Source: Callorhinus ursinus (taxonomy: Eukaryota > Chordata > Mammalia > Carnivora > Otariidae). Taken from it: a stretch of 64,000 nt of DNA. Positions 54,481 through 64,000 of the stretch are shown in pieces (position 1 is the first letter of the stretch; each line of letters begins with the position of its first letter). The notes beneath the pieces are model-generated. The model searched no databases and was not told where the DNA came from. It was given only the letters and a program-made list of their open reading frames with translations. The position numbers and the translations under genes were made by a program. The stretch lies in the NCBI RefSeq assembly GCF_003265705.1, contig NW_020313157.1:1429209-1493208 (forward strand). The letters run 5' to 3'.

Positions 54481-56119
54481 AGGCTGTATGACTTAGATCG
54501 AATTGGTGCATTCTACCACCCACCAAGCAAATACTGCATGTTCTCACAAATGTGACACGAGTCTTGTGCTTGCTGAGGACAACAAGGTCATTTACTCCTA
54601 CACCAGCAACCAATCAGCTTCAACCCAACCTTCCATCCCCTTCCTTGCCCAGTAGAAGCAAATTTAACCAAGATCGCTCCTAAGCTACTAAAAAGACTGA
54701 GTTAAGAACCGGTGTCACAATGGCCCTGAGCAAACTAAGAAGAGAAACCTGAGACTCCGTTACCTCCTTCTAAAAAAACAAATGTCCACGAGTCCCATTT
54801 AAACTCAACCCAGTCTTACAGCTCAGGACACAAGGCTTAGCAAGGATTGACTTATTCTATGAACTGGGGTCCATGCCTAGGTGAAAAATCATGAGACATG
54901 GCTTGATAGTTGTGACCCACTGAGTCAAGGCCAGGGTAGGAAACCTGAAAATCAAAGCAAAAAGGATTCAATAAGCTTCCTGTAAAATTCACAAGAAGAC
55001 AGCCACAGTTGAGGTCAATGTTTCACATTTAATTGAGAGAGAGACTGATTAAGAGGGCCTTCAAGGACCCCTAGTGCCTACTGAGAAAATTATCCTTAAA
55101 CTCTTCATCCAGATCTACCTGCCTGAAAAGAAAACATCTGCACAGAGAAAGACGCCTTCAACAGTTTACTTACAATGTGATGATTTGTGTTGTTGTAAGT
55201 TAAACCCCTCTAAACCCAGAGGGACAGACACTGATGCACTTAGGAAAGTCTGACTGCCCAAGATAGTTTAGAAGTGGGCTTATACAGTGTCATAGATAAC
55301 TTCTTAATTAATGAACCCTTACTGTGGGCCTATGATGTCTCAACACATTTCTTTCTGAGAGGGAAAGAGGGAGAACAGGAAAGAGGGAGGAAGGGAGAAC
55401 ATTCCTTGTCACCAGAGGTTTTAACTAAATGCATTTCTGAGGATATCCATTTGCTGGAAAAGAGCAGATTATCCTAATAACTTCTCTCAGGTCAAAACTC
55501 ATACTAGTGTTCAGAATACTTTAATTACGAGGAAATGAAATCAGGCCATTCTGCCACACATGCAGGAAACAAAATGCGGCCAAGGCAACAGTCACAGCAT
55601 CTTGGGTCTTAATTCTTAGAAATGCGGATCCCTCAAAGAATGTCCTCAAGCCAAAACAATCAGCTCACACGCTGGGCCTCCCAGAGGCCAGCCTATTCCA
55701 AGGACTTAATCCTGGAGCTGGCAGAATGATCACCTCCTGGGAATGGCCACCCAGGCCCTACAGGTCCCACTGCCCAGGCAGATGGGGTCAAGGGAGGATT
55801 GTGTGCCAGACTGCAGGGGGAGTGAGTGTCAGGATATAAAAACATTTTTTTTTTTTAAAGCAGAGGATAAATTAAAAAGCTACACCAAAAGGAATCTGTT
55901 TTAGAGCTGCCTTGTGACAAAACCAAATTCACACATGTAGGCTCATAACTTTTTGGTTCAGGATGAGGATATTGTATACAGGCAAATGTTCCATAATTTC
56001 TCCAATTGTCTACAGATGATTATTTGGTGAAGAAAGAGGATTTGAGACCCAGAAGTCTATACTGACAGGGAGGTCACTGTTTCAAGGAAAGAACAGGAAA
56101 GTGAGAGAGTGTGCCCTGG
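54481..56119. other. Unassigned non-coding sequence
   Basis: About 1.6 kb with no recognised repeat or coding evidence; a T/A run at 55845-55858. Confidence 0.4.
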
Positions 56120-56330
56120 CAACCCAGCACTCCTTCGATGTTCTCATAGACATCATCTCTTTGAATTCTTGCAACAACCCCTCTAGGAAGTCATTATCAT
56201 ATCCATTTTACAGAGGAAGAAAATGGGCAAAGATGGTTTGTGGAGGGTGGCTAAGGTCAAACTGCCAGTAAGTGGCAGAACTGAAAGTGAACCGAGGTCT
56301 GACCCTAAAACTTTTAGGAGGGACCCATAC
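56120..56330 (-). repeat. MIR SINE (antisense)
   Basis: ATCATCTCTTTGAATTCTTG, CAACAACCCCTCTAGGAAGT, CATTATCATATCCATTTTAC, AAACTGCCAGTAAGTGGCAG and AACTGAAAGTGAACCGAGGT follow MIR in reverse. Confidence 0.85.
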
Positions 56331-56464
56331 CTTTGAAGATGAGGTTGTCCATTTTGAATAGGAAACCCTTTTTGCAACTACCGGGAAGACTGGCCACACA
56401 GGTATCCTTCAGGAACTCTTTCTTGTCGGCCATGTAAGAGCCCTTAAGGAACATTCCTATAAAA

Positions 56465-56705
56465 GTGCAATGTTAAGAGTATACGCTTTGAGGTTCAGAC
56501 AGCCCAGAGTTCTAATCTCAACTCTGCTTTTTTTTTACTAGTTTTATTAACTTGGGCAAGTTCATTAAGATGGCCGAGTCTTGGACTCTTCATTTAAAAA
56601 ACTGGGACAGTGACAGTCCTTGCATCATTGGGTCACTGGAATGCAAAGCAGATAATGCATGTAAAGTTTGGGGTCTATACTAGGGATTCAAACATTCATT
56701 ACTAT
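56465..56705 (+). repeat. MIR SINE
   Basis: AAGAGTATACGCTTTGAGGT, CCAGAGTTCTAATCTCAACT, TTGGGCAAGTTCATTAAGAT, CTTCATTTAAAAAACTGGGA and GCAGATAATGCATGTAAAGT follow MIR head to tail. With the preceding antisense MIR it forms a head-to-head inverted pair. Confidence 0.85.
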
Positions 56706-57169
56706 GAAAGAATAAAATGAATCCAAACTGATTGTTTTGGACTTTGCACCTTCAAAGTATATTTGCTGCAAGGTATGTGTATAAAGGGTAAGGGAGGAGA
56801 CGTAGCCTAGATCTACCAAATTATCACATTATACAAAAAAGATTATGCCTGCCTCCCATTTTGATTAACCTAAAAGTTGACTATCTTAAAGCATCCCTGA
56901 TATTCAAATCTGCTTTTCTTACAAAAGAATAAAATGCATTCTTCAACACGCCTGAGTTTTACCTTCCATTCATCCTTTCCTACCCAGAGACAGCTCCTAG
57001 ATGCTACATGATGCTAAATCACCCTGTGAGGATAAACGAGACAAAGGGAGAAGAACATCTTTAATATGAAAGCAAAAGAGAAGATTTGTTATTAATGTCC
57101 CCTTAAATGAGGGCGAGGTCTTTGAGAAAAGGGAAGATGTTGTGTTGGGTTAGGGTCTGCTTTGTTTCT
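56706..57169. other. Unassigned non-coding sequence
   Basis: Nothing recognised. Confidence 0.4.
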
Positions 57170-57367
57170 ACTGGTTACATATTTTGTCACTATCTTTTAT
57201 TGAAGTGAAAGCCACAAAACATGAAATTAACCATATTAAAGTGAACAATTTAGTGGCACATAGCAGATTCATAATGTTGTGAAACAACAACTTCCATCTA
57301 CTTCCAAAACATTTCCAGCACCCCCAAAAATAAAAAGAAACCCCAGACCCATTAGTCAGTTGCTCCC

Positions 57368-57909
57368 AGAAAGTTTCAGAACAAGCTTCCCCAAAATGTG
57401 CCACTTGAGCATGTGATTATTTTGAACTGAAGACAATCAAGGACTGAGAGACAAGTAGAGCTTTTTACTTCCCCTTTAACTGTCTCTAAGAATTCGGGGC
57501 GGGGGGGGGGGGGGGGGGGGCCTGGTCCAGGAAGAGACCTACCACCAGAGAGAACTATGAAGAATATGGGCTGGGCATTGGTAAGCTGGGGGGAGCTGTG
57601 GGGCCTGTGTGTTCAAATTCCTCTGTGTGACCCACTGTCTCTGCATGGCATGACAAATATTTGTTTGCCAAACGTTTGCTCTTCCTATATTCCAGTGAAT
57701 TGTCCTCCTTTCTTTTGAAGCCCCAGATCCCAATCCCCCTCTCCTTAGCTCAGGATGGACGTAAACCTCAACTACCTGTCTCTAAACCTCTCAGGTCTAT
57801 GTGCAGTTCCCATACTTACAAAATTTATTCCTCTCCTGTTAATGTGTCTTATGTGGATTAATAGACCAGCCAAAAAATGTAGTAGAGGAAAATTTTTTCA
57901 TCTCCTACA
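57368..57909 (+). mobile_element. ERV LTR inserted in old L1
   Basis: TTCCCCAAAATGTGCCACTT, GAGCATGTGATTATTTTGAA, AAGTAGAGCTTTTTACTTCC with CCTTTAACTGTCTCTAAGAATTC; then a run of 20 Gs (57501-57520); then CCTCTCCTGTTAATGTGTCT, GACCAGCCAAAAAATGTAGT and an end at TTCATCTCCTACA. Flanks GCTCCC / GTCCCT may be the short insertion duplication. Only an LTR is visible; no viral ORF. Family not named. Confidence 0.65.
57501..57520 (+). repeat. Run of 20 consecutive Gs
   Basis: Preceded by GGGGC and followed by CCTGG. It lies inside the LTR. Confidence 0.95.
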
Positions 57910-58010
57910 GTCCCTATTTTCCCCCTTCCCCACACCCTGGCAATCTGCATTCTGCCCTTATGGACTTGCCTATTCTGTTTATTTCATATAAATGGAATTG
58001 AAAATAGAGA

Positions 58011-58513
58011 ATATGCAACTTCAAAATATGCCTCGTAGGCATTAGGATTGTCTTGAGCTGGTTATTTTTAAACAAACAGCAGACACAGGAAAAGCTCTGA
58101 AAAACAAACCCCTTTTGTAAGAGACATTTACATTTATAAGGGAAATCTCCATTTGTAAGGGTGTAATCTCTCTCTGCTTTCGGGAAGAGGAGATAACTAA
58201 ATCTCTAGACAATCTTATCAATGGAGTAGACAGGGACCTAAATCCGCACTGCAACCTCACCCTTTACCTGACTGCCAGCCATCAAAGGCTCCCTAACATT
58301 TTTTGTTTTTAGCTGGAGATAGTGTTTAATGAGGTGGCTTGGGTCATTTTGGTGAGTTACTCAGTTTTTCCGGGTATGTCCCATGTATACAGGAGATATA
58401 CATGTTATTAAACTTCTGTTTTTCTCCTGTTAATCTTTTGTCGTTGGGGTGGAGGAGTGGTCTCAACCAAGAACCTAAAAGGAGTGAGGAAAAATTATTT
58501 TTCCTCTCCTACA
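58011..58513 (+). mobile_element. Second ERV LTR of the same broad family
   Basis: TTCAAAATATGCCTCGTAGG, CATTAGGATTGTCTTGAGCT, an ATTAAA signal (58408) with CTTCTGTTTTTCTCCTGTTA, CAACCAAGAACCTAAAAGGA and an end at TTTTCCTCTCCTACA. The opening and 3' end words parallel those of 57368-57909. Only LTR sequence is seen. Confidence 0.6.
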
Positions 58514-59139
58514 GAATCATATATTTAACTTGACTAAATTCTTAAAATAACCAGAGGTAGTCAGAACTAACCCTTCCATGTCTACACAGACTGCAGGACC
58601 ATATTTGATAACCATTTCACTGGAGCTTGGGTTCCTATAGTCCACTTACAGACATCATCATGGAATCATCTATTTTCCAGTGAACATCAAGTCGAAAAGC
58701 AGACCAACACTTATGGTTCAACTCAAACAAATGTGGAGCATCTTAACATTTACACTGGCCAATTTCTGTTTTGACTGAACCAAATGGATTTTTCCATTCC
58801 TCCAGATGAGTGCTGGCTAATTAAAAAAGCAAATCAGGTTCAACCAATTTTTTTCTTTTATGTAAATTCAAAAATGTATTGCCCATTGGAACTATATAAT
58901 GCAACAGACTCTCAACCAGATGGAGAACATTCTCTGCTTAATGAAGAACCAGGAACCCACCTACCCAGTCCATCCTCTGTTGATTTAAATCATGTACTAT
59001 GAGAAATACAGAATACAGTTTTAAGGAATGTGGTCCAAGCCACCCCCAGCTAAGCCACATCCAGCCCTGTTGTTTAACAAGTGTCCAGAGAAGGAGGCTT
59101 TTAGCATTTCCGAAAGTTCATCCACGTCCTCTGCTTCAG
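58514..59139. other. Unassigned non-coding sequence
   Basis: Nothing recognised; the open frame at 58784-59002 has no domain. Confidence 0.4.
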
Positions 59140-59300
59140 AGTTTTCTAGGATAGGTTGCATCCAAATCACCTAAGGAACTTGCTGGTGAAAGGGGTGCTT
59201 GGGCTCCACCACCCACCCCCCCAAAGTCTGGTCTCTAGGACTAGTCTAGTCTAGGCCCCTGTATCTGCACCAAGTGTCTCCAATGATCAGTTTGTCCGTG
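59140..59300 (+). mobile_element. MER5-type hAT MITE relic
   Basis: GATAGGTTGCATCCAAATCA with CCTAAGGAACTTGCTGGTGA, GGGCTCCACCACCCACCCCC and TATCTGCACCAAGTGTCTCC follow MER5 order. Confidence 0.6.
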
Positions 59301-59649
59301 GAAATGAATGCATAGGCTCTGAAGGCATGCAGAGAAAGAGAACAGAGAGAATTTGTATGGCCTTTGATAGCAGTCAAAGATACAAGATTCAAGCAGCTCT
59401 TCCATAGGACTAATGTTCCTATAATTAACTGCTCTCAGCTTACAGTTATTCCAGAGTCCAAGTTATAAGAAACTCAAAAGGTGCTTACTGCTAACCTTGA
59501 ACCTGGGTCTCCTGAGGGTTGGGTCAAAGAGACAAAGCTAATTTTGGAGGTATGCAAGTGGGCACTGATGGGGAGAGGACATGAGGAGGCTTTGCAGGCT
59601 TGGGGACTTGAAGGTTCACCAGAGCCAGAAAAGGGTTTCATGGCAGGCA

Positions 59650-59830
59650 GCAGTGTTTCTATTCTGGGTTCATTCAAGGGACTCACTATGTGACCTTGGG
59701 CCTTCCCTCAGTACCACTGCCTCTCCATTTATGAAATAAAGGCACCAGTGTCCGTCACAGGGGCCCTCCCGGGGTGGGAAGATTAATGAGGCAAAGTTTG
59801 CAAACTGTGTGGAACGGCAGGCGACAAAGA
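59650..59830 (+). repeat. MIR fragment
   Basis: GACTCACTATGTGACCTTGG with GCCTTCCCTCAG, TCTCCATTTATGAAATAAAG and GATTAATGAGGCAAAGTTTG match MIR core and tail. Confidence 0.65.
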
Positions 59831-59924
59831 GCAGCAAGAAGCAAAGTAAATGGTGGCCAGCCCTACCCCTCCCTACACACATATACACTTCTTTTGCCTT
59901 TGAAAAATAGCATAAACTTCTTCT

Positions 59925-60095
59925 CCTCCAAGTGAAGTCTACAGACCAGCAGCAGCAGCAGCAGGGAGCTTGTCAGAAATGCAGAATCTTAGGTCCCATC
60001 CCAGACCCGCTGAATCAGTCAGTCACTCTGGAGTGGAGCCTAGCCACCTGTGGTTTAACAGCCCTCCAAGGGACACTGATGTTGCAGTTCCTAGC
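59925..60095 (+). mobile_element. MER5-type hAT MITE relic with a (CAG)n stretch
   Basis: AAGTGAAGTCTACAGACCAG, (CAG)5 near 59948, GAGCTTGTCAGAAATGCAGA, TCCCATCCCAGACCCGCTGA and ACACTGATGTTGCAGTTCCT follow MER5 order. Confidence 0.65.
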
Positions 60096-60234
60096 AATAT
60101 CTAATGGCAACAGAGCCATGAGAAAGCCAGATAAGTCCCCAACTTCCAAGGAGCTTACATTCCAGTGTCAGGTGGGGGTTAGAAAATAAACAAGATTTTT
60201 GGAGAGCGCTAAGTGCAATGGAGAACACAGATCA

Positions 60235-60405
60235 AAGGGTTGGTTGCAGTATAGTAGAATGGTCAAGCTATAGACTCCAGATTTTTGTGCCCTAGGTCCA
60301 AACCCTTGTTTGGCCACTTACTAAGCATTTCAGAAAATGACTTATCCTCCCACTGACTCATTTTTCTCATCTGTAAAATGGGGATAAAGAAAGATCTTTC
60401 TTTAG
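60235..60405 (+). repeat. MIR SINE
   Basis: TGCAGTATAGTAGAATGGTC, AAACCCTTGTTTGGCCACTT, CATTTTTCTCATCTGTAAAA and TGGGGATAAAG match MIR head and core. Confidence 0.8.
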
Positions 60406-60890
60406 AGCAGAGGTCATCACACCTTAGCATTCATAAGAATTAACTAGATAGCTTGTGAAGACAGGGGTTGCTGGACCCCAACCTCAGAGTTCTGATGCAG
60501 TGGGTCAGGGTAGGACCTAAATTGGCATCCTTGACAGACTCCCAGGTGATGCTAATGCCACTGGCTGTGCAGACCATAAGTGAAGTCACATTTTTCCAGG
60601 GTGAGGCTTCCAGAATTTTAATGCCCATTCATCACCTAGGGACCTCATTAAATTGCAGGTGCTGAGGTACCTGGCTAGCTCAGTCGGTGGAGCATGCAAC
60701 TCCGAACTTGGGGTTGTAAGTTCAAACCCCACATTGGGCGTGGAGATTATTTAAAAAATAAATAAATAAATAAATAAAATAAAATGCAGGTGCTGGTCAA
60801 GTAGACATGGGGAGAGGTCTGTGATTCTGTGTTCCAAACTCTCCCAGGGGGCACTGATGGAGCTGGCTAGTCAACCATGCTTTGAGGAGG
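60405..60890 (+). mobile_element. Two MER5-type relics in series, the second split by a SINE
   Basis: First (about 60405-60590): CAGAGGTCATCACACCTTAG, TTAACTAGATAGCTTGTGAA, CCCAGGTGATGCTAATGCCA. Second (about 60590-60890): CACCTAGGGACCTCATTAAA, then after the SINE GTCTGTGATTCTGTGTTCCA and GCACTGATGGAGCTGGCTAG. Confidence 0.55.
60650..60795 (+). mobile_element. Short tRNA-only carnivore SINE inserted in a MER5 relic
   Basis: Body about 60665-60781: AGGTACCTGGCTAGCTCAGT, CGGTGGAGCATGCAACTCCG, ACATTGGGCGTGGAGATTAT, (AATA)n tail. Target-site duplication AAATTGCAGGTGCTG (60650-60664) and AAATGCAGGTGCTG (60782-60795), differing by one base. Confidence 0.92.
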
Positions 60891-62639
60891 TTAATGTATC
60901 TGACACACAGGAGATGATCAAATATAGTATCTATTATAGTATTTCTTTCTGGTTCTTATAATATCCTTTATTTTATAAAGTGACAGTGATGGTAAATAGA
61001 TAGCAAATGGTTAGGATTTTAAACATCCTTATTTGGTAAACTGTAAAATGATAACACTATATTAAATCCTATGAAAAGGATATGTTGATTTATGGAATCA
61101 AAAGCTTCAAAACCAACGCAAAATTTCCTCACAGGCCATTGTAGGGGTAGAGAATTCACAAAGTAGCTTATGCCAGCCTCGAGTTCCAAAATCTTTGATA
61201 ACATATTAACCAACTGTAAGTACAGTTCTACAAAGGGTATGAAAGGAATTATTAACAATATTAAAAGATTTGAGAAAATGTTATAATAGCTACATAAAAC
61301 CCCCAGAATAAATTCTGAGAACAAATACAGTAGAGAGTGCACATGGTCCTAAATAATACAAAGAGGTATGTGGGCAAAATTCTTCAGAAAGATTTCTTCT
61401 TTTTTTGTTTTATTTTGTTCTTTCCTTTTACCCTGTTTCCTTTTCTTTGGGGCAGAATTTTTCTCCTTCCTTAATGGAACAATTAAGCAGACCAGTATCC
61501 CTCTCCTGGGACTCTCTTCCCATCAGGTTATAAATAACTTCTGCACAATAACTAAGAACATATATAAAAGCAATGACAAGGTCGTTTACCATGAACATGC
61601 CATGTTCTGTTTCTATGGCAACATGGAGTCAAAGACAAGTGACATACGATGATGTTTCCATTATACCCCCCATTGTCTTAAACCCTGAAAGGGCTAGCTC
61701 TGGGCAGGTCAGCCTTCTTGCCCATTTTTAAATCCTTCCCCACTAGGGCGCGGGTGGCTGGGATCTGGGACCCAAGCTCCAAACGCAGAAGGCAGGAACT
61801 GGAGACCAAACTCTGCTTGGAGCCTGGTGGAGGGCACCATGAGGAGATAACACAACTCTCTAACTTTGAGCACACTTTTACATTCCTCACTGTGAAAACC
61901 AGAGTCCAGGTAACAATCTCCAACTCAGACAGGTTGTTAGTCTGCCCCTCTGCCTCACTCAGTCTTGGGCTTGCTCGGCTGTCTCACCTCACTGTCTTTT
62001 TTCTTTCTTTTCCAGTTTCGGAGAAGCTCAGAGCAGGACTAATCAGAGGTAAAGGAAGGTGCTGGCTGGTTACCAAACTCCCTGCAAAGGCAGGGACTTT
62101 ATCAGCTACAAGCTCGTTAGAGATGTCCGTCTTCTGAAATGAATGGCAGACGGAAGTGTTTCTTCCCCTTGCTTCCAATTCGGCCAGGCCTTTTCCCTGG
62201 TGCCTAAGAACCCGGAAGCAAGAGGAAAAGGTGAAAAGATGCTGGCACTGTCTAAATAGCAAGGGTCCCACCTTCATGGAAAAGGCAAGGATATAATCTG
62301 TGGGAAGAGCGAGGTGGCTAAGTTTCATGAAATCACTCTTAAAAATGGCAGATATGTTCTAAATAACCCCTTCTTCACTTAGAAATCCTCTGGACTTCAC
62401 TTATTTGCACACTTACTTTTTTAGAATTACTTTAAATTTTTTACTTTGAAAGGAATCCAATCTGCTCCAGTTTATTTAAACCTCAATAAACCTGATTAGT
62501 TACTAACCTCTAATGATGAGGATAAGGGTATCTGATATTAGATGGACAGAGAGATGGAAAGGAAAGAAGGGAGGGAGTGAGGGAGGAAAGGATGGAGAAA
62601 AGGAAAGCCAAGCCAAGACTCCACTCTCACTATGTGCCA
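60891..62639. other. Unassigned non-coding sequence
   Basis: About 1.7 kb with no named repeat. The largest frames (61718-62137 plus, 139 codons; 61984-62328 minus, 114 codons) overlap on opposite strands and show no recognisable domain, so neither is called. Confidence 0.4.
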
Positions 62640-62815
62640 AACGGTCTAGTGGGTGTTCTGCTACAACACTATGGTTGATAGCATCATCGTTTCCAATTTG
62701 AACATGGGAAAACTGAGATGTAGTAGGACATAGGGCCCGCCATTGTAAACTGCTAGAGCAGAGCCTGGAATGAAACCTAGAAGTAGCTTAACTCCAGAGC
62801 TCTTAGCTGTGACCT
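62640..62815 (-). repeat. MIR fragment (antisense), weak
   Basis: AACATGGGAAAACTGAGATG, GCTAGAGCAGAGCCTGGAAT and GAAACCTAGAAGTAGCTTAA with CTCCAGAGCTCTTAGCTGTG match the antisense MIR core and head. Confidence 0.6.
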
Positions 62816-63540
62816 ATCTGCTTCAAAAGTAGCTCTTTCGTTTATTTGCCTGAAAATAACTCCTTTCAAGCTTCAAATGGAATGCTTGCTATGGTTGGTA
62901 TTCCGGCGTCTAGTGTGCATGTTAGTTTTTCCCTTGGTGACTTTATAATCTGATTAATTCTGCCTTTCTCTGTGAGTCCAAGCGGTTTATGTTTTACATA
63001 GAAACTGGTCCCTCTTTGCCTAAGTGTTTCCTTGTTACTGGCAAATACCATCTGGGGTTAAAAGATAATGAAATAGATGGTGGACCTCTTCTCAAAAATC
63101 ACATCCCTAACGCTCTCTCTTCCTTTGGAATGGTGACTCAGGGAATGATAAAATGAAAAGATGCTACCGAAGGGAAATGTCAGGTCTTTCTCATCCACGG
63201 CAAACACATTCAGGGACGATCTGCCCCTCTGACAAAGTTAGATATGTCATTAGGACAAAGCTTAGGTCAAAACTAAGGATCCTCTCACTGTAGATTTCAC
63301 ATGCACATTTTAGGCCTATTCAAAAGCAATGCTGGGGTGAGTAATCTGGAGGATGACTAATTTAAAAAGCAAATTTAAAATCCTCTACAGAACACAAATT
63401 ACCCAAAAGGGGGAAGAGGGCATGATTTCATCTTTTGGAAAAGCAAGCAGGGCCAGGCACAGGAGAGAAACAACCTCTCCAAGAACTCACAGAATTCAGA
63501 GTACCCCATACCCTTTATTTTTGTTTATGATCACCATACA
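62816..63540. other. Unassigned non-coding sequence
   Basis: Nothing recognised. Confidence 0.4.
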
Positions 63541-63764
63541 ATCAAATTTTATTTTATTTTTTTATTTAAAAGATTTTATTTATTTATTTGACAGAGAGAG
63601 ACTGCAAGAGAGGGAACACAAGCGGGGGGAGTGGGAGAGGGAGAAGCAGGCTTCCCGCTGAGCAGGGAGCCCGATGCGGGACTCGATCCCAGGGACCATG
63701 ACCTGAGCTGAAGGCAGACGCTTAATGACTAAGCCACTCAGGCACCTAATACCATCAAATTTTA
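63541..63764 (-). mobile_element. Carnivore SINE (antisense, 'CGTTAAG'-like subtype)
   Basis: Body about 63562-63753: AAGATTTTATTTATTTATTT tail, GAGAGGGAACACAAGCGGGG, CTTCCCGCTGAGCAGGGAGC, ACCATGACCTGAGCTGAAGG, GACGCTTAATGACTAAGCCA (subtype mark), CTCAGGCACCT head. Target-site duplication ATCAAATTTTA at 63541-63551 and 63754-63764. Confidence 0.94.
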
Positions 63765-64000
63765 ATCACACAATACATGCATACCTTTTCCTTGCTACAA
63801 ATATATAGACAAGATTAAAGTTTTCCTTTTATGGCTACCCATAATTCTACCTCTGCCCCCCAAAACCTGGAAAAAAAAACAATTTGTTGAGTATCCTTCC
63901 AGACCCTTCTTTTACACATGAGCACATGTTATGCTTTTCAATAGATTATTTTCTGCTATTTACTAAAAAGAAATATGTTGTTCACTTTAATTGGTTTATA
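63765..64000. other. Unassigned sequence at the window edge
   Basis: AT-rich; phrases such as TTTGTTGAGTATCCTTCCAG with ACCCTTCTTTTACAC suggest an old L1 3' relic but are too short to call. Confidence 0.3.

Larger units (their letters stand above)
57170..58010 (-). mobile_element. Old LINE-1 3'-end fragment (antisense), split by an LTR
   Basis: Left part 57170-57367: TTATTGAAGTGAAAGCCACA, AAGTGAACAATTTAGTGGCA, CATAATGTTGTGAAACAACA. Right part 57910-58010: CCCCACACCCTGGCAATCTG, ATGGACTTGCCTATTCTGTT with TATTTCATATAAATGGAATT. The parts join in consensus order across the LTR. Confidence 0.75.

Noticed and set aside
61718..62328. Overlapping 139- and 114-codon frames on opposite strands as a gene
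   Set aside because: No domain, no splice or start context, and frames on both strands at once point to chance.
63353..63661. 102-codon + strand frame as a gene
   Set aside because: Its second half is translation of the antisense SINE tail and (GA)n tract.

Overview
The window reads as nuclear DNA from a carnivoran mammal, most likely an arctoid caniform (bear, pinniped or mustelid group). The main evidence is 18 copies of the tRNA-derived carnivore SINE, with heads reading CCTGGGTGGCTCAGT and (CT)n / AATAAA / poly(A) tails. None has the head typical of dog SINEC_Cf or of cat SINEs. The LINE-1 3' end is also of carnivore type. The species call is inference from repeat subfamilies recalled from memory, not from a search.

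I see no host protein-coding gene, rRNA, functional tRNA, CRISPR array or bacterial-type system. The only protein-coding relics are the two dead ORFs of a full-length LINE-1. The window is intergenic or deep intronic DNA: repeats of several ages separated by unassigned single-copy-looking sequence.

Layout. 1-14 kb: mostly unassigned sequence with old L2 and MIR pieces, one SINE, a palindromic MITE-like element at 2.2-2.4 kb, a 30-bp tandem duplication at 4.1 kb and a ~41-bp direct repeat 840 bp apart at 8.7 and 9.5 kb. 14-19.8 kb: two old MaLR-like LTRs, each interrupted by a younger SINE, two more SINEs, MIRs, then about 1.3 kb free of recognised repeats. 19.8-26.7 kb: a full-length antisense LINE-1 with an exact 13-bp target-site duplication, full 5' UTR, ORF1 and ORF2, both ORFs disabled. 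27-33.5 kb: L2, a cluster of SINEs, an ancient L1 fragment and hAT-like relics. 34.2-36.3 kb: an L2, then a striking inverted repeat (180-bp arms, 97% identical, 636-bp spacer), then unassigned sequence. 36.4-47.7 kb: MaLR, L1, MIR and MER5-like relics, two SINEs tail to tail, and an L1 3' fragment carrying two nested old SINEs. 47.7-57 kb: mostly unassigned and AT-rich, with L1 relics including one with an internal inversion. 57.1-58.5 kb: two related LTRs in and next to an L1 fragment, one carrying a run of 20 Gs. 58.5-64 kb: MER5-like and MIR relics and two SINEs.

Nested insertions give relative ages: MIR, L2, MaLR and old L1 are oldest; short tRNA-only SINEs (target-site duplications with one or two mismatches) come next; SINEs with CT-rich tails and exact duplications, and the full-length L1, are youngest. 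I found no convincing new biological system. The inverted repeat at 34.7-35.7 kb is the most unusual structure.
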